A stretch of 42,500 bases of DNA from Mesostigma viride (GCA_009746045.1 RPFO01000102.1:533322-575821), one strand, 5' to 3'; counted from the first letter of the stretch, positions 1-42,500 are shown. Translations and numbers: made by a program. Notes: generated by a model not told the origin, from the letters alone.

Positions 1-727
1 GTTAATCATTAGGTGGTCATTAAGTACAGCTAGTTTAATCATTAGGTGGTCATTAAGTACAGCTAGCTTAATCATTAGGTGGTCATTAAGTACAGTTAAG
101 TTAATCATTAGGTGGTCATTAAGTACAGCTAGGTTAATCATTAGATGGTCATTATGTACAGCTAGGTTAATCATTAGGTGGTCATTAAGTACAGCTAGGT
201 TAATCATTAGATGGTCATCATGTACAGCTAGGTTAATCATTAGGTGGTCATTAAGTACAGCTAGGTTTATCATTAGGTGGTCATTAAGTACAGCTAGGTT
301 AATCATTAGGTGGTCATTAAGTACAGCTAGCTTAATCATTAGGTGGTCATTAAGTACAGCTAGGTTAATCATTAGGTGGTCATTAAGTACAGCTAGCTTA
401 ATCATTAGGTGGTCATTAAGTACAGTTAAGTTAATCATTAGGTGGTCATTAAGTACAGCTAGGTTAATCATTAGATGGTCATTATGTACAGCTAGGTTAA
501 TCATTAGGTGGTCATTAAGTACAGCTAGGTTAATCATTAGATGGTCATTATGTACAGCTAGGTTAATCATTAGGTGGTCATTAAGTACAGCTAGGTTTAT
601 CATTAGGTGGTCATTAAGTACAGCTAGGTTAATCATTAGGTGGTCATTAAGTACAGCTAGGTTAATCATTAGGTGGTCATTAAGTACAGCTAGGTTAATC
701 ATTAGGTGGTCATTAAGTACAGCTAGG
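1..727. repeat. 33-bp minisatellite, about 22 copies
   Basis: A 33-bp unit beginning ggttaatcattaggtggtc and ending tacagcta is repeated head to tail from the window edge to 727. Variants include an agatgg/ggtggt swap, ttaagt/ttatgt, and a gttaag junction. The array runs off the left edge. Because 33 is a multiple of three, one plus frame (11-residue unit LIIRWSLSTAR) and one minus frame (LAVLNDHLMIN) stay open throughout. That is a by-product of the period and not evidence of coding. It probably lies in an intron or 3' part of the minus-strand PsbP-like gene. Confidence 0.95.
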
Positions 728-754
728 TTGGCCGTCAGGGACTCAACAGCGCGG
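721..754 (-). CDS. possible further exon of the PsbP-like gene (tentative)
   Basis: On the minus strand an acceptor-like ttccag at 755-760 precedes a short open stretch reading RAVESLTANLA, followed by a gtactt donor-like sequence where the 33-bp array begins. The peptide would suit the helix after the central strand of a PsbP domain. Its phase does not fit the preceding tentative exon (960-1000) with this acceptor, so another exon or acceptor is needed. Weak call. Confidence 0.2.
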
Positions 755-959
755 CTGGAACAAGAGCATTTAATGCCTGGAAAGTGTGTGGGCCTACCAG
801 GCACCTTGCCCTACTATTATTGCTACTACTATTCCCTATACTGTATACTATACTGCTGTATACTACTAGTCCCTACACTGTATACGATACTACTGTATAC
901 TACAATTCCTTATGATGCGACCATTCCGTTAGGGTGGGTAGAACAGGGCACACTCATAC

Positions 960-1000
960 TCCTGTAAGGAAATCAGCCGGGAGGGGCGTGCCCTTCAATG
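960..1000 (-). CDS. possible fourth exon of the PsbP-like gene (tentative)
   Basis: After a tag acceptor at 1001-1003 the minus strand reads ALKGTPLPADFLTG when joined to the phase-1 end of the exon at 1468-1548, then meets a gtatgag donor at 958-959. Phase fits (2 nt plus 13 codons) and PADF resembles the turn region of PsbP domains (typically GADFT). The acceptor lacks a good pyrimidine tract because the minisatellite lies against it, so this exon needs transcript support. Confidence 0.35.
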
Positions 1001-1004
1001 CTAC

Positions 1005-1440
1005 AGCCCCACCTTGACGTGTGCTTCCCCCCACCTGGACGTGTGCGCCCCCCCACCTTGACGTGTGCTTCCCCCCACCTTGACGTGTGCTGCCCCCCAA
1101 CCTTGACGTGTGCTGCCCCCCACCTTGACGTGTGCTCCCCCCCACCTTGGCGTGTGCTTCCCCCCACCTTGACGTGTGCTCCCCCACCTTGGCGTGTGCT
1201 TCCCCCCACCTGGACGTGTGCGCCCCCCCACCTTGACGTGTGCTTCCCCCCACCTTGACGTGTGCTGCCCCCCAACCTTGACGTGTGCTGCCCCCCACCT
1301 TGACGTGTGCTCCCCCCCACCTTGACGTGTGCTCCCCCACCTTGACGTGTGCTTCCCCCCACCTTGACGTGTGCTTCCCCCCACCTTGACGTGTGCTCCC
1401 CCCCACCTTGACGTGTGCTACCCCCCACCTTCACGTACGG
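1005..1440. repeat. 20-23 bp G/C-strand-biased minisatellite in an intron
   Basis: Units of the form ccaccttgacgtgtgcttcc repeat about 20 times with variable C runs. There is a higher-order block of about 179 bp (1020-1147 recurs at 1197-1326). On the minus strand the unit reads acgtcaaggtgggggg, nearly the same as the start of this intron (gtacgtcaaggtggagggc, 1449-1467). The array therefore seems to have grown from the 5' splice site of the PsbP-like gene. The G-rich minus strand could form G-quadruplexes. Reading frames inside it (His/Gly/Arg-rich) are repeat artefacts. Confidence 0.9.
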
Positions 1441-1467
1441 GCCATGCTGCCCTCCACCTTGACGTAC

Positions 1468-1548
1468 CGTTTGAGTCAGGATCGTCTGGCGGGTAGAACG
1501 CCACCACGCGGCGCTGGGCCGTCGCGCCGCCCTCGCCCATGGCCCACC
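1468..1548 (-). CDS. PsbP-like gene exon 3
   Basis: Acceptor ctgcag at 1549-1554 and donor gtacgt at 1462-1467 bound 81 nt. With the phase-1 G from exon 2 it reads GWAMGEGGATAQRRVVAFYP followed by PDDPDSN. The W directly after VPSG and the AFYP strand are characteristic PsbP-domain positions. The downstream intron holds the 20-23 bp minisatellite. Confidence 0.7.
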
Positions 1549-3661
1549 CTGCAGGGGCCAGCAGTGTGAGCGACCCAGGTCAGTCCGAAATACACATGGC
1601 AGCTTGAAAATACGTACGCCCTACGCCACCAGCAGCATGGCAGCCAAGCAGCAAAGGACTCGAAGGAACCGTCGAAAGGTCAATCAAAACCACATCCCAC
1701 GGAATGAATCCCTTGCTGCAAATGTGCAAGGATATCACACAATCGGACGGTTTGCTGCGAAAAGTGCAAATAACTTAGAATTGGTGGCCCGCAGGGACTG
1801 ACCATAAGAAGGCAAGAACCCATCTTTCCAGGGCTCGCCATGACTGATTTAGAGGTGGGATTCCTTTGTTCCGAAAAACTCGAACTCCCTGAAAAACTCG
1901 CCAGAAAAAAGAAGAAGCCAAATTCCTTTGGTTTAGCACTCACCAGAACCAGATCAAATTTTCAGTTCTAGGAAATTACCAGAAGGGACGGTGATCTTAA
2001 ACTTGTCGATCTCGTCCTCATACTGCTTGAGGCTCTCCTCTGCCAAAAACAGAAACAGAGGATGGCGGGCCCATTGGGAAAAGGAAACAAAACAGGAACA
2101 GAGCACGGGGGTTGTGTGGGCGCAGTCCATAACACAGTCAGTAACAAAGGTACTCCTCGAGGTCGAGGCATTGTCAGGGACTGTCGTTGTGACCTGCGCA
2201 CTTGAAGATTTACCAAAACTTACTATCGATGCATGCACCATAATCCGTATTATTTGTGGACCCAAGTTTACCATGCGGATCCAAGTAAAGCTGGCAGTGG
2301 CACGCGCCCAACTGCTAGGGACGAAGGCCAGCCAGGGAGACGGCAGCCAGAAACTCTGATTGTGAGAAGGATAGGATGTGATATGGGTAGGGCAGGACAT
2401 AAACGGTTTGAAGGGGGCGGTGGCACGGGACAGGATGGGGGAGGGGCAGGGGCCAGGGGTAGGAAGGTGTGCCTGCGTGGTGCGTGCCTGTGTTTGTGTG
2501 CCTGTGTGCCTGTGTGTGTGCCTGTGTGTGTGCCTGTGTGTGTGCCTGTGTGTTTTCCTATGTGTGCGCGCGCGTGTTTGGGCGTGCATGTGCGTGTCTG
2601 TGGGTGGAATGGATGGTGCCAACGCGATTGGGCATCGAGAGGGTGGGAGGCAAGGCCATAGCGTGCTGGGTAATGTCAGACAGGGGAGCAGAAGGGGGGA
2701 AGAGAGGAAGGGATGGATTTCTAAGCGGAGAGCAGGCTGCGAGGTTCCTTAATCAGGTGAGCTGCGGGGAGCTTTTCGTCAGCAGGTCAACTGTACGGTT
2801 TCTTATGTCAACTGCTGCCGTGTGAGGCGGGCACGAGCCAAGCTGACGAAGAAAATGTGTAAGTGAGAAGCCCCCCTGTCACCCCCCGACAGATGCACGA
2901 AAGAGATGCAGGGATACGGTAGTACCAGGAAATTAAATAGGATTCTAATCATCTGGATTACTTTATACAAGAAATACGGTGGTACCAGGTATGCAAATAG
3001 GATCCCTTCATCTGGAATACTTTTATAAAAGCATTAATGAATAACCCAAGAAAGAGATACAACCATACGGTAGCAGCAGGAATGCACGACAGTGGTAAGT
3101 AGTTTGTAGTAATAATCCATTTGATCCTGGAGTGCAGGGAGATCTCGTCCTACCTTCTTCCGGCTTTCCTATTCGATCAATGGTAAATACCTGGACGCTG
3201 TGCTAATACCAGTAAGCTATTACCATATGATGTATCAGGCAAGGTGTGCAACATAATTGTTTGGCTACTCACTAGGCTTCGCGAGGGCGACACCCTTTCA
3301 AAGTCTAGAAGGGCATTGAGGGGTCGGTTTGCCAGGATCTAGTAGGACACTGCCGCAGAGCGAGGCATGCAGCAAATTTACTTTAGGCACTGTCGGAAAG
3401 TTCCACAGAGCAAGAAGTACGCCCACCCCGTCATAGCTCCAGCCCAGTACGTGCTTAGATACTTACTTTATTAATACACGTATAGCCTTGCGGCAACATT
3501 GGCATACCTGACAGAGCGGGCCTCGTGAATAGTGCCGTAGACACGGCAGTGGCAGCGGCTAGGCTCAAAAGCAGCTCCCGCCTCGATGACGCGGGAGCGA
3601 CTTGGGAAGACGATGCGGACTCGGCACGGCTGCAAGTGTGTGAGATTTCCGCAATTTGCAT
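1468..3661 (-). CDS. PsbP-domain thylakoid lumen protein (partial, spliced; join 3508-3661, 1980-2039, 1468-1548)
   Basis: Three minus-strand exons join with matching phases. The first ends with a lumen-targeting signal: a Ser/Ala-rich stretch, SSRRELLLSLAAATAVSTAL, then RPALS. The twin arginine before a hydrophobic core and the small residues after it fit Tat import into the thylakoid lumen. The spliced mature start then reads EESLKQYEDEIDKFKITVPS, GWAMGEGG, and RRVVAFYPPDDPDSN, matching the opening strands of the PsbP fold (hydrophobic-VPSGW, then a YP..D..N strand). PsbP family proteins support photosystem II oxygen evolution or assembly of photosystem complexes; which member this is cannot be told. 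Both junctions are phase 1. The start is uncertain: either ATG at 3661 or an upstream exon spliced at 3629. The C-terminal half lies among minisatellites or beyond the left edge. Family call is from motif recognition only. Confidence 0.65.
1980..2039 (-). CDS. PsbP-like gene exon 2
   Basis: A 60-nt exon between acceptor tttttggcag (2040-2049) and donor gtaatt (1974-1979). Joined to exon 1 (phase 1 G) it reads EESLKQYEDEIDKFKITVPS, the probable mature N-terminus and first strand of the domain. Its own phase-1 end completes the Gly of VPSGW in exon 3. Confidence 0.7.
2040..3507 (-). other. intron 1 of the PsbP-like gene
   Basis: About 1.47 kb between the targeting-peptide exon and exon 2, with gtatgc donor and ttggcag acceptor on the minus strand. 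It contains a 14-bp gcctgtgtgtgt repeat at about 2505-2570. At 2920-3010 two copies of a segment containing acggtagtaccagga/acggtggtaccagg flank related atctgga text. No other gene seen. Confidence 0.6.
3508..3661 (-). CDS. PsbP-like gene exon 1: thylakoid transit peptide
   Basis: Encodes MQIAEISHTCSRAESASSSQ, VAPASSRRELLLSLAAATAV and STALFTRPALS, ending at donor gtatgcc (3501-3507). The Ser/Ala-rich part, twin Arg and hydrophobic core indicate a bipartite stroma/lumen signal. An acceptor-like acacacttgcag at 3630-3641 means the true exon may begin at 3629 with an unseen upstream first exon. No convincing upstream exon was found. Confidence 0.6.
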
Positions 3662-6521
3662 GCGGCCATAAGCATCCCACTACGCGACTATACTCATATT
3701 AACTAACCACCCAACCAACCACCTGAGAGCAATATTCGCCTATTTCAGTTCCTTTCGAGGCACCTACTGTCATTGAACTAGAACATTGCAAAAGCCACGA
3801 GCGAGCGATAGAACAGAGCACTACGAAACTGAGCATAGTTGTCGCCAGCGTGGAATTTCCATACTGTGCAACGTTCTATTCCCCCAGGGAATACGCGTTA
3901 CAAAAATGCATTTAATTCACGATGATGACGCTGGCTCACGCCTGCCCGCTGCGTGCGTGGTCTACATTGGATCACCCAGCCTCGGGGGAAGCAACCCGAG
4001 GCTGCAGGGCAAAAAAAAAAAAGCTCAGACTTCATATCCATGTAAGGAGCTCAGCTAGGTACTCACGCCATCGAATGCTGCGCACGCTTGACAATCGACC
4101 CTGCAGAGTTCACTTTGTTTGTAAAACACTCCGCCAGCTTTCCTGTTTCACATGGAAGTTACACAAGCAAAACTTCCCATCACAATAAGATATTTGCCTG
4201 TACAACAGTCGTGCTAACTTTGCGGCAGTCTTTTTAGCAGAAAACACGGGCGTTCACCTGGACGTAAGCCTCCAGAAAGCGGTTGCAGTCGGCCGGCCAC
4301 GCAGGCTGCCTTTCGTCGCACTTGGTCACATGGTGCGTAACTCGCAGGTAGAGTCAGGGCCACCATCTTCTGTATCTAAGAGCTGCGTGGCGGACACTTT
4401 TCCGTCAGTAAAAGGATGGTGGGCACGTAGAAATGGCTGCCCTTTACCCTGCTCGGACCAGCGAGCAGAGAGTGCTGGCGATCAAAATTATCTCCCGGTA
4501 TGCACACGTGGCGATGCAAGGGCCAATCTTACCGTCACTTCAGTCACGCTCCCAAAATCTCAAAATCGGTGCCCATTGACCAGGATTTCGTCTGGCGTCC
4601 GCAACGGGCCTACTGTAGTCTGTATGACACTGTATGTACATACACATCCCGCTGCCCATGTGCGGCGTGGGACACAACAACAACAACAACAACAACAACA
4701 ACATACACATCCAACGGCAAGACGTGCAGTTACATTCCGGCCGGAAGTTAATTTCGATTTTTGCACGCCGTCGATTCCATGTGGAGCGTTGCGGAGTTTC
4801 CAAGTTCCAACTGTGGTCTGCGGAGTGTGCGGCGCGAAACTTCTAACAAACTTGGAAGTGATCATGAATCATTGGTCATGAATCTCTGGTTTGGACCATG
4901 TACGGAAGCAGGGAGGCTTCAGGTATTGTACTGCCGCAGATGTGCGGCGTGGGATTCAACTAACAAACTAAATAACTGCCGTGGAGTTATTTTTCGCTAA
5001 CGGTATTCTCGCCAGGGGGTATGCAGGGGTGCGACGGTGCGTGCATCCTCGAAGTTGCACGAAATGGCATTGACGAACATTTGGAAATTGATAAGCCGTT
5101 CTGCTTCCGTGCTGCATGGATGCATGGCCTGCGTCCTAAAAGAGCACGGCCTGAATATCCCGTCTTGATAATGCGGGCCAGTTTCCGTAATTTAGCTTAA
5201 CGCCATTGAGGAGGCTACTACACAATGCTTATCGTTTCCGTTGGTGGAAATATTAGGGCGGGAAGTGGCCCGAACGGATTGATTTACCATTTGACAGATA
5301 GGAGCATCTTAGATTTACCGGTGCAGAGAAAAAATAGAACGAGTGGACGCGCTAACAAAACGTGAAATTCAGGATCATGTCTTAATGGCCATCAGTTTAT
5401 CCGATCCATCACGAGTGCCGGAAGGCAGTGCAATGCATACATACGGCGCTTGAGGATCTTGAGAATGGATTCAGCGAGTTTTGAAATTTTCGCGGTAGGT
5501 TCTTCATTATTGAACACGAAGAGCTAAGCTCTACCTCAAACGTCGCGAGTGGAACCGACTACCGCATCCTACCCGGAGCTTGATATCTTCTCCTGTGACT
5601 CAATGCGCATGGCGTGGACTGCTTGCACAATTGCTTTGCAGGCCTCATCGGGTCTGGCGTATTAGGCAGCACAACTCGTGCTAGCTTAACTCCAGGCATG
5701 GGGAAGGACTGGCTTCAAAATCTCCTAGGCCGAGGGGTGCGTTTAATCAACGTGTTTCTTTTATTGCATTCGACGTGTGAGCCTGCTGGTAGTTCGCTCT
5801 TGGCAAATCCAGTGCGTGTAGCTTCCGCGGCGTGATTGCTTCTGTCAGAGCACTAAATCTACTTCACGTGTTCACGCGGGCAGCAGCTTGCGCGGATGGT
5901 TGTTTGGATAGAATATGGCCCGGTGTGCACATTCGTAGCGAATTTTGCGAGAGGCATGGCGGGAATGCCTGCACGACGGGCCACATCTGCAGCGTCCTCT
6001 GTAGCGGTTTGACCATCGGCCCTGGATGGTGCACTTGGGATGGCTCAGCCCAGAGCGTAGGCGCAGCAAAGAACTTGAAGTCCTATTCGTTTCGGTACTG
6101 TTGGTTTGATCGTTATCATGAATGGCCCTTGCATAAGGCCTCTCTACCACACCGTTAACGCCTGTTCTCTTCCACCCTCCTGTCCTTTTTCCTTTTGCCC
6201 CCACGTTTGCCCTCCAGGCTGCGCTGTTTTTGGCCATGATGTGTACCCTTTTAATCCCTTGCAATAATTCTTTTTCAGAAGGTACACTTTTGCAACAATC
6301 CTTTGCACCGGTGGCAGCCATTTCTCGTCGTCGTCGGTCCCACCCACCCTCTCGTGCCTGCCATGATCAGTAAGCCTGAATTCATAACGAACAGTTATTT
6401 TAATGTCTCTGAAACTCAGCATAGAGAAAATACTGCCCCGTCATCGTGCCCCCTGCACCCATGCCTGCCCATTCTTTTCCCCCCAATCCCCTCCCCCCCC
6501 CCATCCTTCCCCCCACCCCAG
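3662..6521. other. intergenic region between divergent genes, no supported gene
   Basis: About 2.9 kb of mixed composition separates the minus-strand PsbP-like gene from the plus-strand giant gene. Open frames exist (for example 4330-4881, 5614-5835, 5832-6158) but show no recognisable domain and no coding character. It must contain the 5' ends or first exons of one or both genes. A (CAA)n run lies at 4674-4702 and a poly-A at 4009-4021. A C-rich pyrimidine tract at 6475-6521 precedes the first visible exon of the giant gene. No promoter motif is convincing. Confidence 0.6.
4674..4702. repeat. (CAA)n microsatellite
   Basis: About nine tandem caa/aca trinucleotides. It generates short poly-Gln, poly-Asn and poly-Thr frames that are not genes. 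Confidence 0.95.
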
Positions 6522-39422
<32,901 letters not shown>

Positions 39423-40391
39423 TGGCTATATATAACCAGTGATTCTCCTCGATGTATAACCAATGATTCTCCAGATTTCTGGCCTGCGCTGGTGGACTCA
39501 TTGTGTGGTGGTCCCCATGGTGGCTCCCAGGTTGGAGGGTGTACACCTCTTCCTATCTCGGCTACCTTTTTCACATTGGCAACTTTATGGTGACTCCAAG
39601 GCGTCTATTGGTGACATTTTGTCGACTCCGCGGGAGCTGTCTGATCAGTTCAAGGTGGCTCGATGATGGCATGACTTGTCACCTGGCACTATTCAGGAAT
39701 CAGGACTACTGCGTCAAATGGTGCGCCAAACCATGCTCCAAACGGTGCGCAAAAGGGCGGCGGATGATCGAGCGGTGAGGGAAGCATATCCAGATCGGTG
39801 AGCATCCCTGGCCATCTTTCCGTTTTTTTGACAAGGCATCCCCGGGGGGGGGGCTTTTGTGGTTGGACTTGCCGCTTGGGGCACGTTTCTTTTATGCTTT
39901 TTTCTGTCGTCACTGAAGCCTGTGGCATTCTGCCGATGTGGCATTCAGGTGGCTCCAGGTTTTCCGGTGGGCGATTGCCCGGGAGTTACCCTGGGCATCG
40001 GCTGTTTCAGGTTTGAGTTGGTTAATGATGGGATCCTGAGGCCAGTGTAGCTGGTCCAGGCCATTCATCTCAAAGATCAGTTGGGCTGTTTCGTTCATGG
40101 AACTACTAGGTAGTACTATAGTGTGTAATGATGTGCGCGCGCATGCACAAAATGGGCTTAGACTCGAGTCTACCAACGATATGGTAGTTTTCACATAAGT
40201 AGGGAAAGTTGTATGCCTGTGTCATGGCACAAGGTGCAGGCATGTTTCTGCAATCCGTATGTAGCGTATTTACCATACAGATAGAACAAGGCAGGGGTGA
40301 TGTTGAAGCCAAGGGTTTCCTTTACCAGCATATTGAAATAGTGTATAATTTATTGAACAAATTTTATCTATAATGCAACTGCTGGGCAATC
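39423..40391. other. 3' flank of the giant gene, no gene supported
   Basis: After the stop, gattctcc/tataaccagt words repeat (39425-39472). No canonical polyadenylation signal stands out. Open frames up to 94 codons occur on both strands with no domain. It probably holds the 3' UTR and then intergenic DNA up to the retroelement fragment. Confidence 0.6.
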
Positions 40392-41096
40392 ATGAATATC
40401 AAGAAGATATATAGTTATTATTTCGACCAGTGTCTTAAGGACAATGCCATCGCTATCGAGGTCCTGCAGAACACCGCAGGCCTCACCGCCCAGGCTGTGA
40501 AGGACATTGCCGCCAAGCCAGCCCCTGCTGGCCTGGCCGGCGATGCTCCTCCCATCACGACCTGGGCGGACATGCTTAAGCAGGACACCACCACCTCCGC
40601 CGTCGCAGCCCAACTCCAGCGGCAGACGCTTGACCTCCGCGAGGAGGCCGAGCTCGCCACTGAAGCGCAGCCTCAACGCCATACTCAAGAACTTCGACAT
40701 GGAGGAAGGTGAGAATTCCGAGAAGCTTGCACGTGCTTTTGAGAACAAAATCCTTGATCGCATGGGCCTTCTGGGTGAGATTCGGTCGCCCACCGCCTTC
40801 CCTGCGCGCAGGGTAAGGCAGGGGCGCCCCCGCTTCTTCTCATCTTTAAGAACCCATCGGACAAGATTTCGTTTCTCAGACGCCGCAAGCGGCTCGATAA
40901 CACTCCCTTCACCGTGGACGACGACTTGACCCTGGCGCAGCAACAACGGCGACGGGAGCTATGGCCGACCTACCTCCAGCTCCGGCAGACCAAGGCGGGG
41001 CAGCCGGTGTACTGGAAGGGGGCGGCCATCTACGTCGGCCACAAGCCCTGGCATGCGACCCCCGCGGCCCCAGTGACTCCAGACACCCCAGCTTAG
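40392..41096 (+). pseudogene. LINE-type ORF1-like protein, frameshifted
   Basis: Three frames must be joined. The first, from MNIKKIYSYYFDQCLK to LREEAELATEA, is coiled-coil-like. The second reads SLNAILKNFDMEEGENSEKL and AFENKILDRMGL. The third reads PPLLLIFKNPSDKISFLRRR, KRLDNTPF, DDDLTLAQQQRRRELWPTYL, ending TPDTPA then tag. The order of coiled coil, RRM-like fold, then a DLT..Q..RR.LWP.L C-terminal domain matches ORF1 proteins of L1-like non-LTR retrotransposons, which bind element RNA. Two frameshifts make it inactive. No reverse transcriptase is present in the window, so the copy is rearranged or belongs to a derived element. Recognition is by motif only. Confidence 0.55.
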
Positions 41097-41268
41097 GGGA
41101 ATACAGCAGTAGTAGTGTAGAATAGTTAGACCGCGGCCATGTACATGTAAGCCTCCTACAGGCTCTATACCAGCTGATACACAAGTATTATTTAGCCATG
41201 TACATGTGTGCCTATGATGTGCCACCCTCCAGATGATGCCTAGCTTCATCTAGTTATGCTGTGGCCAT

Positions 41269-41287
41269 GCAGAGAGCTGCTCTCTGC
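41269..41287 (+). other. 3' hairpin of element copy 1
   Basis: GCAGAGAG-CTG-CTCTCTGC forms a perfect 8-bp stem with a 3-nt loop. A matching hairpin with a different loop occurs in copy 2 (42086-42106), so the stem is kept while the loop varies. Confidence 0.6.
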
Positions 41288-41639
41288 TGAGATGCCACGC
41301 TCTAGCTTTTGTATAGCTATGCTGATCTTCCCCCCCATGACAGGCTCCCCCTTAGCTGGGCATAGCTTGATAGATCATGGGGCTGCAGGTGCCCTGGGGC
41401 ACCTAGAGCAAGTGTCGTTTACATTCCCACCCTTGCAGGAAGTAGCTTAGAATGTATTATAGGCCATATGCCCCTTCTCAAGGGCTATGTGCTACATATA
41501 CTCCCAACGGAGTTACGTTCCTAATTAATTAGTTATTAACCACCATTGAGCGAGGATCAGCCACTGCGTATGCATGCAGCAACGTATACCGGCCTTGTCC
41601 CTATGTATGGCTCTCACTGGTTAGGGCATGCAAGCCGCG

Positions 41640-42167
41640 GGGGGTGACCCGCCTTCGGCCCGCTCGCGGGGTAAGGCTGGCCCCTCCCCATTGCTCCTCA
41701 CCTTTGACACCATGCATGGCGGATAAGATGGAGTTCCTCATGCGTCGCAAGCGGCTTGAAGGAACCTCCTATACTACGCTTGACGGCGACTTGACCTTGA
41801 CGCAGCAACAACGGCGACGGGAGCTATCGGGCCGACCTAGCTCCGGCCGGCACACGGCAGGGAAGAAGCCGGTCTACTGGAGGGGGGCGGACATCTACGT
41901 CGCCCACAAGACCTGGCAGGTGACCCCTGCCGCCTCAGCCACCCCAGCCACCCCATGCCTAGGGGACTATGTAGCAGCAGTGTAGACTAGAAAAGCTTAG
42001 CGACGTGGCCATGTATGCCTACATGATGGGCCCACACCCGCCCATGCATTTGCTGTAGAGTCATTTTGAGTCATGCTTTGCCCATGCAGAGACGGTTACT
42101 CTCTGCAGAGATGTCATTAATTAATTAATTAGACTCGTGCTCCCATTGGGGAGTCACGGAGCATTAA
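41640..42167 (+). mobile_element. decayed non-LTR retrotransposon-like fragment, copy 2 (5'-truncated)
   Basis: Carries the C-terminal ORF1-like part, seen as MEFLMRRKRLEG, DGDLTLTQQQRRREL, KKPVYWRGADIYVAHKTWQV, with in-frame disruption after RREL. The same 3' region as copy 1 follows, ending near attaaccctgatgg where the (GGAT)n tail starts. 5' truncation and a simple-repeat tail are typical of target-primed reverse transcription. Confidence 0.5.
42086..42106 (+). other. 3' hairpin of element copy 2
   Basis: GCAGAGA-cggttac-TCTCTGC, a 7-bp perfect stem with 7-nt loop at the position equivalent to the copy 1 hairpin. Confidence 0.6.
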
Positions 42168-42500
42168 CCCTGATGGATGGATGGATGGATAGATGGATGG
42201 ATGGATGGATGGATGGATGGATGGATGGATGGATGGATGGATGGATGGATGGATGGATGGATGGATGGATGGATGGATGGATGGATGGATGGATGGATGG
42301 ATGGATGGATGGATGGATGGATGGATGGATGGATGGATGGATGGATGGATGGATGGATGGATGGATGGATGGATGGATGGATGGATGGATGGATGGATGG
42401 ATGGATGGATGGATGGATGGATGGATGGATGGATGGATGGATGGATGGATGGATGGATGGATGGATGGATGGATGGATGGATGGATGGATGGATGGATGG
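42168..42500. repeat. (GGAT)n microsatellite running to the window edge
   Basis: Tetranucleotide ggat/atgg repeated more than 80 times with one agat variant near 42190. It starts directly at the 3' end of element copy 2, so it may have expanded from the element's tail. Not a telomeric motif. Confidence 0.97.

Larger units (their letters stand above)
40392..41545 (+). mobile_element. decayed non-LTR retrotransposon-like fragment, copy 1
   Basis: Covers the ORF1-like pseudogene and a 3' part shared with copy 2. Shared blocks include ggggaatacagcagtagtag after the stop, the ccatgcagag hairpin, and aattaattagttattaacc near 41522-41540. Ends are approximate. Confidence 0.5.

Noticed and set aside
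1-727. CRISPR array
   Set aside because: Units are contiguous with no spacers, and the window is eukaryotic.
954-1434. Gly/His/Arg-rich minus frames over the 20-23 bp array
   Set aside because: Minisatellite artefact; the flanking exons show this is an intron of the PsbP-like gene.
4330-4881. 183-codon plus frame with a Gln run
   Set aside because: The Gln run comes from the (CAA)n microsatellite; no domain, no coding bias, other frames equally open.
5614-6158. Small Cys-rich frames as an upstream ectodomain exon of the giant gene
   Set aside because: No donor in matching phase, no membrane helix, ordinary intergenic composition.
6303-6521. N-terminal extension of the pseudokinase from an in-frame ATG
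   Set aside because: The stretch ends in a long C-rich tract with cag at the exon edge, the pattern of every other acceptor here, so it is more likely intron. It cannot be excluded without transcripts.
42168-42500. Telomere at the right edge
   Set aside because: GGAT tetranucleotides do not match known telomeric motifs, and the array directly follows a retroelement end.

Overview
This is a eukaryotic nuclear segment from a photosynthetic organism, most likely an alga. Three observations support that. Coding sequence sits in GC-rich exons separated by GT-AG introns with C-rich pyrimidine tracts before the acceptor. One gene encodes a protein with a twin-arginine thylakoid-type targeting peptide. 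Introns and flanks are packed with micro- and minisatellites. No separate ER signal sequence is visible before the plastid signal, which leans towards a green alga, but the first exon may be missing, so the lineage is an inference. Nothing prokaryotic (operons, ribosome binding sites, CRISPR) is present.

Layout. Positions 1-727 are a 33-bp minisatellite. From about 960 to 3661 the minus strand carries part of a previously easy-to-miss gene for a PsbP-domain thylakoid lumen protein. Three short exons join in perfect phase; the intron after the third is filled by a 20-23 bp minisatellite that looks copied from its own 5' splice site. Positions 3662-6521 hold no gene I can support. From 6522 to 39422 the plus strand carries one enormous gene. 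I could chain 21 exons with compatible phases into one reading frame of 17,712 nt including the stop (5,903 residues), incomplete at the 5' end. The product starts with a basic juxtamembrane-like stretch and a receptor-kinase/Pelle-like kinase fold lacking the catalytic residues. A long acidic/Ala-Ser-Gly disordered region follows, then roughly 25 armadillo-type helical repeats, then a disordered tail of about 2,100 residues containing a recent 399-bp in-frame tandem duplication. Positions 39423-40391 are 3' flank. Positions 40392-42167 hold two decayed copies of the 3' part of a non-LTR retrotransposon-like element (ORF1-like protein plus a shared 3' hairpin), and the window ends in a (GGAT)n microsatellite.

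The most unusual signal is in the introns. At least 16 of the 20 introns of the giant gene contain diverged extra copies of their own exon-intron boundary. Copies of the exon tail plus donor lie downstream of the real donor, and copies of the acceptor plus exon head lie upstream of the real acceptor. Some are arrays of 3-8 units (74-bp, 90-bp and about 110-bp periods). Introns here appear to grow by tandem duplication of segments spanning splice junctions, leaving decoy splice sites. One array has a GC donor in the copy that keeps the frame, while the intronic copies have GT. The minus-strand gene shows the same theme.

The two genes are divergently arranged. Nothing in the sequence links the thylakoid protein functionally to the pseudokinase/armadillo scaffold.
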